From the NCBI GenBank assembly GCA_033002965.1, contig JAURVB010009645.1, positions 1-64,000 of the forward strand: a stretch of DNA of 64,000 nt, given 5' to 3'. The first letter of the stretch is position 1, and each line of letters begins with the position of its first letter. Shown one piece after another: positions 1-13,570 of the stretch. The notes under the pieces are model-generated. The model had not been told where the DNA came from and ran no database searches. It saw only the letters and a list, made by a program, of their open reading frames with translations. Source of the stretch: Piper betle. Its lineage: Eukaryota > Streptophyta > Magnoliopsida > Piperales > Piperaceae. Both the position numbers and the translations under genes were made by a program.

Positions 1-1
1 T

Positions 2-88
2 TGGTTGCACCAAACTGAGGATGGTAATGTTTCTTACAGTGATATTAATGAAGAGCCAATCAAGAGTTCTGAACACTTAAGCAAATAG
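2..88 (+). CDS. possible C-terminal end of an unrecognised gene (partial)
   Basis: A short open frame runs from the window edge to a TAG stop at 86-88. It reads WLHQTEDG, then an acidic, polar stretch ending in SSEHLSK. The composition resembles a real C-terminus more than random AT-rich DNA, and the following 800 bases look like a 3' untranslated region. A possible splice acceptor (TTTCTTACAG) lies inside, so the true last exon could start near base 40. No domain is visible and I do not recognise the family. The rest of the gene would lie to the left of the window. Confidence 0.35.
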   Translation, partial: WLHQTEDGNVSYSDINEEPIKSSEHLSK

Positions 89-3000
89 CCATGGAAATGC
101 AGAAAATTTTTTGGTCGAAGATTTTTGCAAGTAGTTTGAGTTGATTGATTTTAGGTGTATTTTTATGTTTAAGCAGATAATTGTCGGCGTTTGTTAACAC
201 ATTAGATTAGAGGTTCTTTTTATTTATAGGGTGATGGTGATAATGAGGCAACTGATTGCATAAGTTGGTGAGTGTGAAAGAGGACAATTTTCTTTTGGTA
301 CGACAGATTTGGATTTTTCATAAAGCATTTTCAAGAGGAGATTTGTTGTAGCGCGCACCCGCTGCAGTAGCTTCTCTATTACCGGGATTCAATTCACCAC
401 AATTAGTGGAAGTTAAAAATATAACCGCAACGGGAGTTCTCCAAATTGTAATGATTCACACCAATTAGAAGGTTGTTACAGCGAGTTGATTGTAGCAAGC
501 GCTATATCAAATCCATTTCCCGTGTTTCCACTCCACTATTTTGTAGCTCACATTGTTTATTGTTGGACAGCAGATGCGATAGTTTTCCCATGTATTGTTG
601 GGTTTCTCCTCTTATGTCAATGGTATTGTTGTATGATCTGATTGGTTACAGATACAGCCAAGCATTTTTTCAGATCTTAATGTTTGAGGCCTCTCACAGA
701 CACCCTTTTCGTCAAATTTGGAGAAAACATTAGTTCTATGAACATGGTAGTTAGTGATTAAACTCTAAAATTACCTTCTTTTGTTGAGACCAATTTTGGA
801 ATTTTTATTCTATAGATAAGGTTATTTTGGAAGGGGAGTATATATTAGATTTATCTTATACATTCCCTTCTTTTTCAATTTTGTCTCCAATGGGTCTATT
901 TTGATTCCCAGAAATGCTTAAGCTATGTTAAACTCTGCCCAGATCTTCTCTGTTGATTGAGAATATGATCTGAGCCCAACTTCTCTCATTCTGCTGAAAT
1001 TCCTTCAAAAAAGCAGCACAAGTTCGCCATGTTACACAAAGATTTGAGCTAAAAAGAAAAGGGAAGATGCAAATATTGGGCCACATCTTGTTCTCTAATT
1101 GGAGAGAGAAAGTGGACGCGAATCTTAAATTTGTTGTTGATTAGGTGCTCCATCAAAGTTCATAAACTCATGTGTTCAAGCTACTGCTACTACCAAGCTT
1201 GTCATCGCTTAATGCAAAGGGGAAAACATGTGGGTCATCACATTTTGACAAAGGCCGGCTCAGATGAAGAACAGTGGCCTACCCTTGTCACCTTACTGTG
1301 CTCGTCTTTCCTTTCAACATCAAATTCTAGTGACAAAGAGATCAACAAATGTTCTTTTGATCATATTAGTTTAATGGCAAATTGCTAATACATTTGCTGC
1401 CAAAGAAAATGAAGAAATTGAATGAATATATCAACAATCATTAAAAACATTATTATGCAAATCATGTCTCAGCTAATTGAACCTCGTTGACATAATTCTA
1501 TATCATTGATGAACTATTTTCTTCTTTTTTACCCTGATATCTAATGTGGGGGACAATAGATCTTAAATTACAAATGATAAAATTTGGATGTATTTTCTGA
1601 CACCACCTTCCCCCTTTGCTCTGGCTTAAAACCAGCAATGCACAACCATGAATAGAGTTTGCAACGTGGAATAATTATTTTTCCAGATGAATGGATGTTA
1701 TTTAACGTTGAACTATTTTATATTATATTTTATTATGTTATATTTAGTCGGGTTAAGTTAATAAAATCTTTTTCAGGTAGTCGATTAATATTCAATGTAA
1801 TTTATTGAATTGGGTCTTCTTCTAGTAGTCGGACAATGTTTAATGTAATTCTTTGTTCACTAAATGGAGAGGAGTTAAAGAGGCTACATATGATTGGTGT
1901 AATTCTTTATTTCAATAAACTAAGGAAAATTTATAACTTATAATGTAACATATCATTCCAGTAATGAAAATGACAGTCTAATTTTACCATACAAGTAGTT
2001 TATCGTAATCATAATTATTAAGTTCAAAGAGGCTGACAATTCGTCTGATGTGCTAAATTAATCTATTCCTCTCATTTGTAAAAATTTTAAGCGCATTCAA
2101 TTATTTCTTATTCTATTGTTACTAACTTGATAGATTTGAAATCAATTTAAATTAATTTGATCTTGAATCTTAACATGCAAAAGCACCCCTAGTTTATTAA
2201 GTTACACTTAGACCCGAATCGTTACTTTAGGCAATATCATCACAAATTAACACTTTGTTTTTCTTAAAGAATTTTTGAACATCATGAACATGCTCATCAA
2301 AAGGGCAGATTCCTTCTGACCAAAAGAATTAACTGGCATGGCCCAAATGTTCAATTTTCATCTTGTTTCCAGACCACATAATTACTTGTATAATTAAGTG
2401 ATTCACGTGGTACAATCTATATGTTCTTAAGTCAAGCTTTTGCACCAAATTCCCCTAATATTTTTATTTATTTATTTCAAGCCATTAATGTGAATTCAGA
2501 TTCCGTCCTTGGGCCATGGGAGACAACATGGGCTCTGGGCATGGATCAATTCTTGAATGGTGATCAGGTTCATACACCCCCCACAAGCTTCTCAAATAGC
2601 AACATAATTAAACTCCCTAATATGCATTTCCCAAGGAAGCTAGGTTGACATCAATTGATATGAACCTAAAATAAGCATCCCCTTGTTGCCATTAGCTTGT
2701 ATTGGCCACACATACAGCCAAATCGAACAAGATGTCAGCTAATATATCTCCATTGTGTCTAGTGCCACACACATTATTGAATAATAATTCTCTAACAGTT
2801 GTACCCAAGTACCCACGGATAGTTAGAGATAGCTTATATCATATTTGTAATGAAAGAGAAATAGTGAATGATATAGACAGAGGAAGCCATATTGTAGTTT
2901 TTATTTTTGCTTGAAATGTAAGCTGTTGTGCCCAATATCTAATTTCTTCTCTCAATAATTTAAATTTAAATAAAAAAATCAAGTGGGAAAAATTAATAGT

Positions 3001-5379
3001 AATCATTAATTTGTAACTATTCTATACTGAAAATTCACCCAAATATTCATTTGGTTTATACTTTAATTTAAAGATATTATATATATTTTTTACTTAGTTG
3101 CACTTTTTAGAGCATGTATGTACCAGTCCGAACTTAATCATTTATTATAAATGGTTTGAATTGACAAGTTTGGAAATTTTAGCTTAATCCAGTACGTACG
3201 CGAACGGGTTTGGCAAAAACAGTAAAAAATTAAATCGTAAATGATTAAGTTTCGTTCTCGGCTTTGGTTAAATGCTAGGTTTGATTTAGCTAACAGCCAG
3301 TCGAATTCAACTGGTAAATGCCTGTATGTACATTAATGGAATATTTATTTTGGAGGTTTAATATATTTGGCTATGCAGTTGCCCAAGCAAAAACCCTCAT
3401 TTTTGGGAAGCACAAATAAAAATTATTTAGTAATTTTTGTGCATAATATTATATTAAAAATCTAAATTAAAATATAAATCAAATGATTGTCTACAGTGAT
3501 TTCCTCATGAAATATATATTGCAATATTTTTTAGTTAAGTATTGAAATAAGTGTCCTTAATATATTGAAATAAGTATTGCAATATTTAATTGGCTAAAAG
3601 CAGAGAAGCAATGAGGAGATAGAGTGTTCCGGCCTTTTTCAAAGCGAAGAAGGGTTGATATGCACACCCTTCATTTTGGGGCACAACCAAAAAAATTTTG
3701 GAAGCTACAAGTAGTAACACATTGAATCCTTTAGCAGATGAATTCCAAGATCTTAAAATATAGGATTCGACCAGCAATGTCCATTAATATTGTCTTTTGT
3801 TCATGAGAATTCCCATGCTAATCTACTTCTCATGGAACCTATAAGGAGACCCCCTTTTGGCCCCTTCCCCATCCATTACAAACGAATTAGTTCTTTGTTT
3901 TGGTCTATGAGATATGGTTGTTGGACTGTGTTATGTTACTATTCATCGGTTTCCTCCATTAACAAGTGAGACTTTGTTCTCGAGTTTCCTCCATGACATT
4001 AAGAAATTGTTTACATCTTCCTGTGATTCCGGCGGGTGGTGTCCATATGATTAATAACTCCACCATTATTTGACCAAAGAACTCATGTTTGATGTTTTCA
4101 AGTTATACCCATTATTGAAACTGTGTTTTTGATCCTTTTTGTTCAACAACATACATGTTAGTAATTGATATAAATGGTTGTATGCAATCCATTTCTCGGG
4201 GGTGGTGCTAATAATTAAGAAGAGCTTTTGGAGGAACCACTCCCGGATCTAATGCATAAACGCAAAGTAAACGGCAGTGTAATCCAAAAGAGCCCAAGCT
4301 ACGGATTATAAGAAGTGGAACCTACCAACAATGAAAGACAAGAAAAAAGTTGAACGAAAAAAAGATTAGTACACTAGACATTTAAAGGTGCGTCTGCAAT
4401 AATATTGCTTGAATCTTTTCCAAAATGAACCAAACCCATTAACCAGCCATGTGAGGGGAGTGAGTTATAGCTTATAATGTAGGAGAAAAAATTTTCTTAG
4501 TATTATGTGAATCCTAAGATAAGTGATGGAGGGGGAAGCGAGAAGGGAGAAAGAGAATATATCAGAGAAAGTAGTAGTACTACTGCAAGGAGCCAGGTCA
4601 TGGTGGTTTGAAGCAAGGAATTAGGACTTTGTCGTGATGTTTGGTGAGATTTCCGTGGTATAAGGGGGGAGGGACAAAGGCATTTGACCTTTGTAAAACT
4701 GTCACATTTGTTGGAGTAAATGTGAGGTGCAAGCCCCCAATTTAAGTTCCATGTGCTTCTCCTGCCTGGCCTTGGAAATTTCTTTGCTTCACAATAAATC
4801 AACAGGGATGGTCTCAACTTATTGAGTACCATTTCATACACCAAACACATCATATTAAGTCCTAACATTCCTCTACAATCTTTCTTCTAGGTGCCCATCT
4901 TTCCTAAATACTTAAGAAGCCTAAATCTGGTGCTAAGACCTTATAGAAAGACAAAAGAATTTAACAACCGACAGTTAAATGGCATATTGATAGAACAAAA
5001 AATTTGAAGAAAATTTTAGTGACAAATTTTTGTCACTGATGTCATGCTTTCTTTGTAGTTTAGGTCTTGCAGCTTTACGCTGAAAAAGTGTAGTTAACTG
5101 TTTTGATTTTTTCGAGCTTAAATACCCTTAAAGATCTCTTTAACATTATCATCTTAAGAAAATTACAACTGAAAGGGTGGTCCAAAATCACGTTGCAAGT
5201 TTTGAAGGTATGCACTTGTCCTACTTATGAGGTGCTGGTAGGAATTAGGGTTTTGTAGAGAGGCCATGGGAACCAACACACTTTCATTTACTCCTCTTTG
5301 TAAAAACAAACTCAATATTCTTTCTTGCATTGAATGAGCAATCTAGCTAATGTGGCAAAAAGCAATGAGACTTATGCAC
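89..5379. other. intergenic region left of KANADI
   Basis: AT-rich DNA without a convincing gene. Bases 89 to about 870 could be the 3' untranslated region of the left-edge gene. Short open frames at 1131-1388, 2421-2648 and 4503-4868 lack codon bias, domains or flanking exons. The last kilobase should hold the KANADI promoter. Confidence 0.5.
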
Positions 5380-6056
5380 ACGTTAGAACATGCACCCAAG
5401 AAGAATTTCCTTTTTCTTGAAAGAAAACAAGGGCAAAAAGGAAACAAAGAATCCCCATACAAAGCTAGCTTGGTGTGGTACTCTTCTTTCTTTTTTTACT
5501 GATCTCCCTTTCTTTTCACTTTCATTAATTCTTCTCTCTCTCTCTTTCACTTTTCTACCACACACTTGCCCATGAAAGTTAAAAGTAAAAACCCACCTCT
5601 TCCTCTCCGTTTATTTTAATCCTGCAACTTCTCCTCCTCTAGCTAGTTGCCCTTCGCAAGTGTCATTTTCTCCAACATACTTGACAGACAAACAAGAAAG
5701 CAAGAAGAAAGAAAGAACCATCTCACTCCTCACCTTGTCATTACCTCCACTCATCCATCCAAATCTTTCACTGTCCAACTCCCTCAAATTCAGCCAACCC
5801 CCCATCTCCCTAACAACTGATCAATCCTCTTGCCATGATAAGCCATCTCCCCATCTCCTCTCCAATTAGCTAGTTCTCTTCCCACTCCTTTCATACTTGA
5901 CATCACCAAGTTACCAACAAACAACAACAACAAGAAGAAAGTGTGTCCCTTGCAAGCTTGCAAGCTAGTAGCTACTAGGAAAATAGAGAGACCAACAAGA
6001 GAGAACATCATCATAGAAAGCTTGTTATTGTTGTTATCAACAGACCATCATATAAG
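5380..6056 (+). promoter_or_regulatory. probable 5' leader of the KANADI gene
   Basis: This stretch is pyrimidine-rich, with CT runs near 5530-5560 and 5590-5640, and ends with CAA repeats near 5915-5935. Both are common in plant 5' leaders. It leads directly into the ATG at 6057. The transcription start cannot be fixed from sequence. Several upstream ATGs are present, so small upstream open frames are possible. Confidence 0.4.
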
Positions 6057-9000
6057 ATGGAGCTTTTCCCTGCACAACCTGATCTTTCACTGCAGATCAG
6101 CCCTCCCAGCGGTAAGGTCACTCCCACTGTCTGGAAGAGAGCTGATCATGAAGAGGTGGAGTACTTAGGCTACTGGAAGAGAGGTCTGGATCATGCCAAA
6201 AATAACACCATGAGCTCTTCTTCTTCTCCGGCAAAGCCACTTGATGCCCATAACTTTGAGCTCTCCCTCTCCAATCCCAGACCACCAAATTATAACAACA
6301 GCAACATGATCAACCTTTTCCATCAAAACCCTGTAGATCATTTTGTTCACCAACACATCCATGACCACAACCACAACCTCTACCACCACCGCCACAACTA
6401 CCACCAGGGCTATGGCCAGGAGGAGCTCGGAGCAATGATCAGGCCAATAAGAGGAGTGCCCATCTACCAGACGCCGTCCTCCTCCTCCCCCTTTGTTAAA
6501 CAGCCAAGCTTTCATCAAGATCAGTCCTCTTACTCTGCCGCTTCTACATCCTACCCTTCCCCGGCCATGGTGAGATCAAGGTTATTTTCCAGGTTTCCTG
6601 CCAAGAGAGGGATGAGAGCACCAAGAATGAGATGGACCACATCCTTACATGCTAGATTTGTGCATGCTGTGGAGCTCTTGGGCGGCCATGAAAGTAAGCT
6701 TCTCAAGTACTACAGTAACAATTTGTGTTTTTGGTAATTTGGTTTTAGTGTAGACAAATTAAATCAAGTCATAAATCAAAACCATGTTGTAATTTTTTCA
6801 TTTGGAATGTAGGGGCTACTCCAAAATCGGTTCTTGAGCTAATGGATGTGAAAGATCTTACACTGGCCCATGTAAAGTCTCATTTGCAGGTAAACTAGTT
6901 GTTTGTACATATGTGAAGCATTTTCATATCTTGTAAATGTAGAGAAGTAAATGTAATCTTTTTTCTTGGTACATTAATTTTCATTAATCCTTGAGCTAGG
7001 ATATGGTGAAGGTCAAACAATGTCTTGTTATCTTCTTCTTCTCGATTCTGCAACCTTAAGAAGCAGCTTTTGTTCATGATTCAGAAAGTCTTCCTAAAAA
7101 AGTAAAAAGTTCTATTAAGTAAATGTACTCCCTCATCTATGCCAATTAGATCTCTTCAAATGACACCAATATTTTTTTTATGATTTTTTCCTTTCATTAT
7201 TTCCCTTTTTCTCTACAATCTTCAAGAGAGAAAAGCAGTGCAAAGAGGAAAATAAAAAATGAAAACAAACAAAAACCTGTGTCATCATTTCCCAATCATT
7301 TTTTATTTTCTACTTTCTCAAACGCCACAAGAACCCAAAACCTCGCTTGTTGTGCAAATTTCACGCAGTACCCAACAAACCCATGCATTCATTCATGCAC
7401 ATACATAGTGATTAGTAGTAATCTGATACAATCAACTTCAAAGTCAAATGTTCTTCAATTTATATATATGTATATCCATATAGCTAGGGACAACTTAGCA
7501 CACGCCCCATAGCAGTACTTAAAAACAATGCACTGTATAATGGCCAACTTTTACAAGTCTAGCTAATGAGATCTAATATTCACTATTGTCTTAACTTTTT
7601 AGCTATGTATATATATACATTAGGAGTACATAATCAAAGATTCCTAAAGAGGGTCATTTATGCTTTCATAAATACACTGTTATATATGTGGGCATTGTGT
7701 CAAAGCTTTTCTTTCTGTGAAAATGGCAGATGTACCGAACTGTGAAAACTACGGATCGGCCAGCACCGGCTTCTTCATCAGGTACCGACCCATCTCACCT
7801 ACTTTGTTGACTTGCTAGCTGCAACTCTCTTGGCCTTTTTCTATGCATTTTTGGTGAAACATCACTATATAAACACATATTATCTACTATAGGATCACAT
7901 GTTTTCGGTTTTGATATTTGGCAGGTCATTCAGACGGATTGGAGAATTTATCAGTGGGAGAAGTGTCTGATGATATTTTGGGGAGTTTCACCGCGGCCGC
8001 GGGACGCCGGAGACGACGTCCCGCCGGCAGGTGAGGGCGGCTACAAGTCAGGCCAAGGAATATGGTTGCCTTTGGACTAACTCCTCAAGGTTGTTTCATT
8101 GTCTTCTTTCTTACTAGTGAATTTTAAATGGTTAACCATTTTTTTATGTGCCCAGCCACAACAAGCAAAAAAAACATAACCAAGCATTTTTTTCTAGTCT
8201 AATGATCAACTTTTTTAGTAACAATAATGATATCTTCTTTTTTCTTTTGTTTTTTATGATATTGAAAGGGCAGAGCATTGGCTACATAATCATAAAATAG
8301 GATTTAAACATATGGGGAAGTTTTATATTGGTCCTCCTCCTTTGTTATGGCTTGATACAGGACACTACAAAATAATTTAAGTTTTCTTAAGTTCAATAAA
8401 CATGAAATACATTATAAAATCGTGGATAAAACTCGGGTGGAAAATGTAGGGGTAAAAACTAAAAGTTTTTCCACAATTTTAAGCGTAGAGAAAAGTATTT
8501 TACATGTGAAAAAGTAAGGAAATTAATACATGCATATCTACAAACATGGAGATAATTATATTAATTTTTTTGTCCAAAGTTCTAATATTCGTAAAAATAG
8601 TGTGGTGAAAAGTAAAATTTTTCACTATGGTTTTTTTTAAGGGTAGAGAAAAGGCTTTTTCTTAGTGGGAGTAACAGTGGATTTAATTTAGTAATAATAA
8701 TAACATCTACTATGTTATCAAATTTGCCAAATTTTTACAACTATTAAGATAGCATTAAACATGTCACTAATTTTAACTATTGACTCGCAAGTTTAGGTAA
8801 TATTTATACTAAGGGTGCTAAGAGCTCGATCAAGTTCGAAATTGCTCGATGTTTGGCTCGGTCCTGTTCAAGTTAGAACTCGACTCAAGTAAAGCGAGCA
8901 CAACACCTCCGTTCTGCTCGACTCGACTTGAAGCTTTGTAATTTACATTTGATATGGTAGTTGATTTAATTTTTATAGTTATCTATATAAAATATAAAAA

Positions 9001-10439
9001 ATTAATAAATTTAATTATACTATATGACAATTTTACATAATTATACAATGATTTTGTTTCCAAACGAATTATTTGGCATAGAATTGAACTGAAATTAAAC
9101 TATTTTAGCTTTCATAATTAATTTTACCTCTAGTTGTCTAAAAAATATATATGTGTGTGAATAATAATTGAGCGAGCTTGTGTTCGACTCAAGTCGAACC
9201 TCTTTGATCTCGACTCAAACTTGAAATATCCTAGTCAAGCATGAGCATGGTTGAACTCAACTCGACTCGCTCAATTAACACCCCTAATTAATACTACAAG
9301 GGCCAATGTAGGATGATAAAAGTAAATATAATTTTAGATGGTTGATCAATTGTTAATTTGAGCTTATCTTTATTTTTAATAGTAATCAAAAACAGGATTT
9401 GCACTAATCCTTTTTGTTAATTAGGTGATGAACTGATGAGAATGATAGGGAAGACGGATTCCTGGTTATAAAAAGAAGAAGAATAAAAAATAACTACGTG
9501 ACATTTAAATTATAAATAGTTTATGTATATCATATATTTTAATGCATATGCTTTGAGCTAGTTAAAGAGACGACAATGAACTCCCTGTTGGAATGCAACG
9601 AACGGGAGCTATCGTCTCTTATTAATAGCCACAAACATCATTGATGGATGGATCTATGTGAAACGCTGAGCTCTTTTTCACTAGATTTTGTGGGTACCCA
9701 TGAAAAAATAAAATAAAATTGAAGGCATGGGAAAGGCAAAGCTTGAAACAAAAGGAAGCTATTGATCTGAAGTTTCCTTGAAACTTCTGATAATGGGCAT
9801 TCATATGCATGGGGCAATTTCTCCTTTTTAACCTAGTGTTTCTAAAAAACAGTATTGATAAAGCTAATGTGTTACAAAACTAGGAGCTAATATTTTTAAA
9901 AGTGCTCTTTCTTTTCTTGGTTTCCTTCAATTTACAGGCTGCCACTTACAGAGATATTCTTCTTGTTGGTTTTGTTAATTTTCAGTAGGCAAGATTGCAT
10001 CCAAGAGAAGACGTTAGATTCCAGTGCAAGAGAGAAACTTTTTGAGGTACCCATCTAAATTAATTTTTCATATAATTCTAGTTTTTTGGAGTAATAAAGT
10101 TAGGAGTTTATATCTTGTAGATAATCTTGTGTCTCACAGTTATATAAACATTTTTCACCAGTGTATGGTCATTGAGTAATAAGTAGCTCTTCTACCATTC
10201 CTCGTCCTTTATAAATGTATGCATATAGTTTAAATTCATGCAAAGATATGGATTTGAATTCTATATATTCTCATCTCATGTATGCTCAGCTCTTTCTTAT
10301 TAAGTACGTATGTGCTTATTTTTTCACCTCCTTTTTTCAGAAGAACATGGCAGACTCCAAGTGCTTGAGCTATGAAGTAGTGTTAGATTTGAACGCATCA
10401 AAGCCCAATCTTGAGTTCACCTTGGGAAGGTCATACTGA
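6057..10439 (+). CDS. KAN: KANADI-type GARP transcription factor, six coding exons
   Basis: Nuclear DNA-binding protein of the KANADI family, which specifies abaxial (lower-side) organ identity and restricts auxin-related patterning. Exons: 6057-6693, 6813-6889, 7730-7781, 7925-8030 (or to 8089), 9986-10046, 10341-10439. With the 8030 donor the frame is open for 343 aa. The start MELFPAQPDLSLQISPP is typical of KAN1/KAN2. The GARP (Myb-like) domain begins near residue 190 with RMRWTTSLHARFVHAVELLG and continues through exon 2 (ATPKSVLELMDVKDLTLAHV) into MYRTVK in exon 3. The C-terminus KPNLEFTLGRSY is the family signature. A His/Asn-rich stretch lies near residues 93-117. Exon 4 is odd: the segment resembling the family (EYGCLWTNSSR, 8055-8089) lies in another frame and is reached only by adding one base in the T run near 7975. 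The donor GTGAGG at 8031 instead skips it and keeps the frame. Family call is very secure; the KAN1, 2 or 3 subtype is not. Confidence 0.9.
8363..8667. mobile_element. non-autonomous CACTA-like miniature element in KANADI intron 4
   Basis: A 305-bp segment begins CACTACAAAATAA and ends CTTTTTCTTAGTG, so its ends are inverted repeats starting with CACTA (imperfect after the first five bases). It is flanked by a perfect 3-bp duplication GGA (8360-8362 and 8668-8670), the target-site size expected for CACTA (CMC/EnSpm) transposons. It has no coding capacity. Confidence 0.65.
8811..9287. mobile_element. probable hAT-like miniature element in KANADI intron 4
   Basis: A 477-bp segment begins AAGGGTGCTAAGAGCTCG. 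The reverse complement of its end reads TTAGGGGTGTTAATTGAGC, giving imperfect inverted termini. Flanking 8-mers TTTATACT (8803-8810) and TTAATACT (9288-9295) match at 7 of 8 bases, fitting an older 8-bp target duplication. The interior has GACTCGA-like motifs at both ends and an AT-rich centre. No open frame. Confidence 0.45.
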
Positions 10440-11417
10440 AATTGGATATCATTCCCAAATCATGTGGTGAGGGAAATTGATGGGAATCTGGTACTCACTT
10501 GATGGTCAAGAAAGTAGGTAAAGCAAAGTGAAAAAAAAGTGATAAGGAGGAAAAAGAAAGGCAAGAGGAGACAAAAGAAGCAGGAAGCAAAAAGAAAGGG
10601 AAGAGGAGGGGAAAAAAGAGCATGTTACCAATCAATTGCTAAAGAGGCCATGCAAAGCATATTCTACGTGAAAATCTGATTTGATATCAAATTGTTTTTT
10701 ATACCTAGCTAGTTCCACAATGATATAGAGAGAGGGGGAGGAAAGGAAGTATTGAGTGAGATAGAGATAGAAAGAGAGGGAGATATTGTCGTCTCAGTGT
10801 CTTAAAGTAGTAGGGAGTTTGTGTGATATCCCTCTTGGTAATTGCAATTGCTCCTTTTTCTATGAACAGTTTGATCTTTACATCTCCTTGCATGGTCACA
10901 TGGTTGCTTTGCTTTATAGCTTTCCAACAAAAGGAAAAGGATACAAATCAGCGGCTGGTTGTCACTAGAAGGCAAGTAGAAAGCGAGAGGTGAGGGACTT
11001 GAACTCATTCAGAAGTGGAGGGCCTTGGCTCCTCCTCTCTCTCCCTATCTCATGCAAAAAAGATACATTGATTGGTGACTTTTCTTGCATATCACATTAT
11101 AATGAGGAGTGACTATACAATGAAGGTGGCGGTGTGAAGACATCTTCAAGGGCCCCCTGACAAGACTCTAACAAGCAACTGTTCTTGGCGTTTATCATAC
11201 AGGGCCTGTTACTCAGCCCAAAAAAATTGGGTGCTGGTATTCGTTCTAAACATGATTATTAAGCATTCCCACCGACACGGTATAAGATAAAAAAATGGGT
11301 ACATCGAAGTTGCAATTAAGAGCTAGAGTCATCAATAGAAATTTTGGATTGGGAATCCTGGCCAGACCAAAATTACCCGAATAATAGAACTTTCAAACGA
11401 CTCTCTTTATTTTCTTT

Positions 11418-11442
11418 TATTATTATTATTATTATTATTATT
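11418..11442. repeat. ATT microsatellite
   Basis: About eight copies of a TTA/ATT trinucleotide in tandem, in intergenic DNA. Confidence 0.85.
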
Positions 11443-13570
11443 TGTAATGATAGTTATTCAGGTTTTTGTATTGAATCCGGAGAAAAAAGTTCATTTTGTT
11501 TAGCTTGATATTACTGAATGTTGAAAGAGGGATTAGGGAGAAGATTAGGGTTTAGACAGACTTGCTTAGAAAAGTTGGGCCGGTTTAGTTGGAAAACCTC
11601 GGTTAGGTTTTTAACAAACTTTAACCCCTCATAAGTATCCTCTCATTTGATAAAACCGACGATGAAATTAACAATGAAATCGAATTTTCAACTCAATTTA
11701 GTTAATTGGTTTCTCAAATTTAACCACTTTGTTAGAAGAATGACCTAAAGTAAGAAATTAGAAACTAGCTACTTGTAAATATTATAACTGTATGAATTTC
11801 GAACTAGAAAAAAATATCAATTAGGAACAGACTTATTGTCAAACTGGGGACTCCGAATAATGGGATTAATTCCTAGTTTTTGGTTGGCATAAATTGAGGG
11901 AAATGAAAAAAATATATAGGAAATGCATGGAAATTAATGATGTTGTTTGGATAACACGAGATTTTTAAAAATATATAAAATTTTAATATTTTCCTTATTT
12001 TTCCCTTTATCATACAATATTTAAAATTTTGTGCATTTTTAGGTAAATATATGTAATATATTTATTATTATCTATTTGGGTCCGGTTTGGGTCCAAATTT
12101 TAATTTTAAACCGGGTCTAGGTTGGTTTCGGATCTAAATTAAAAGAAAATACATATGTATAGAGTCTGGTCTTTGATGTTCGGCATTTAATAATGGGTTG
12201 GGTTCAGGTCGTCCAGAACCCAGACAGAACCCGACCAGCTGGCAACACTATAATTGTTTGTTCTCGGTGCTGATCCTCTACATGTCCGTCCACAGGTATA
12301 AATGCATATAAATAACACCATGCATAAATGAGAGCAGAAATTTGTGTATAAATGAAGCTAGCTATACTGTGGTCTATCTCTTAGCAGACTAGAATGGAAG
12401 AATACGAAGGATTGAAGTAGACTTTTTTTCGCAAGCAGTTCTGTAACAGACTTGTGAATTCACTACACTGCAGGTAAGAGCAGTAGGAGGACGTAGAAAT
12501 TAAGAGAGAAGCAGGTGAAAACTGAAAGGGATGTAGCTAAGACGACACCATATAGCTAAGCTCACTCATACATGTAAATGCATATATGCGGGTCGGCCAG
12601 AATATGACAAAGAGATGTGGATCACAATGCTGGCACTCTCCTGCTTTTCTGTCTCTTACCTACTCCTCAACTCCATTTATTTGCCCTGCACTCAGAAACT
12701 TCTAACTTAGAAGATGCTGGCCTAGCTAGCTAGCTAGCTTCTTCAAACCAATTATTTATACATATATGTATACAGCAATGTTGTTAAAATCAGAATCTGA
12801 ATTGTTCAAACCAACATCATCCAAGGTTTTATATCATCTACACATCAACTCTTCAAACTAGTTTCTTTGAACTTTCAATGCCCACAGCAAATGTTTTAAA
12901 ATACAGTGAATTACCATCCCGGATTTATAACAAGTATATATAGGGCATGGAAACGGGTTAAACCAGATTCTAAAGTTATAAATAAAATGTTTTATTAGAC
13001 ATTGCAAAAAAAATTGCGATCAAAATTTAGTGAAAATACCGTAATTAAAATGTTGGGTAAGAAGAAAACTGAATTTTGGAATAATATTAGACTCTGTTTG
13101 GTTAGTATGATGGAAATGAAAAATCTATAATTATGGAAATGATGATTCATGGAAAAATCATTGATATTCTGCTAAAAAGTTATTTATTTTTAAAGTATTT
13201 TATAATAAGATGTAAGTAAGACTTCTATACAGTAGTCTCTTCTCGAATTTTCATCATATAACAACATTTCTTATGAAAAACACAAAAACAGGAAAATTTT
13301 ATTTGTAAGGCGATTTTATATTTCATATTTACATCATAACTAACTCTTTGTAAATTATAACAAACAAATTTCACATATTTTACATCTTTTATGCCAATCA
13401 AACGGACCCTTAAATTAAAAACCAGGTGCAGAAAAAAATAATACGAAAATATAGACAATACTAGATTATAGAGTATCATAGGTTAGACCAACTCATGCAA
13501 TCTAATATTTAAAATTAGAATGATAATATGTTGTAAGGTCTTATAGCTTTGCAAGCTATATGACCCAATC

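Noticed and set aside
4503..4868. Minus-strand 121-codon open frame ending in a hydrophobic stretch
   Set aside because: No family resemblance, no flanking exons, and composition like the surrounding DNA. A small secreted peptide cannot be excluded.
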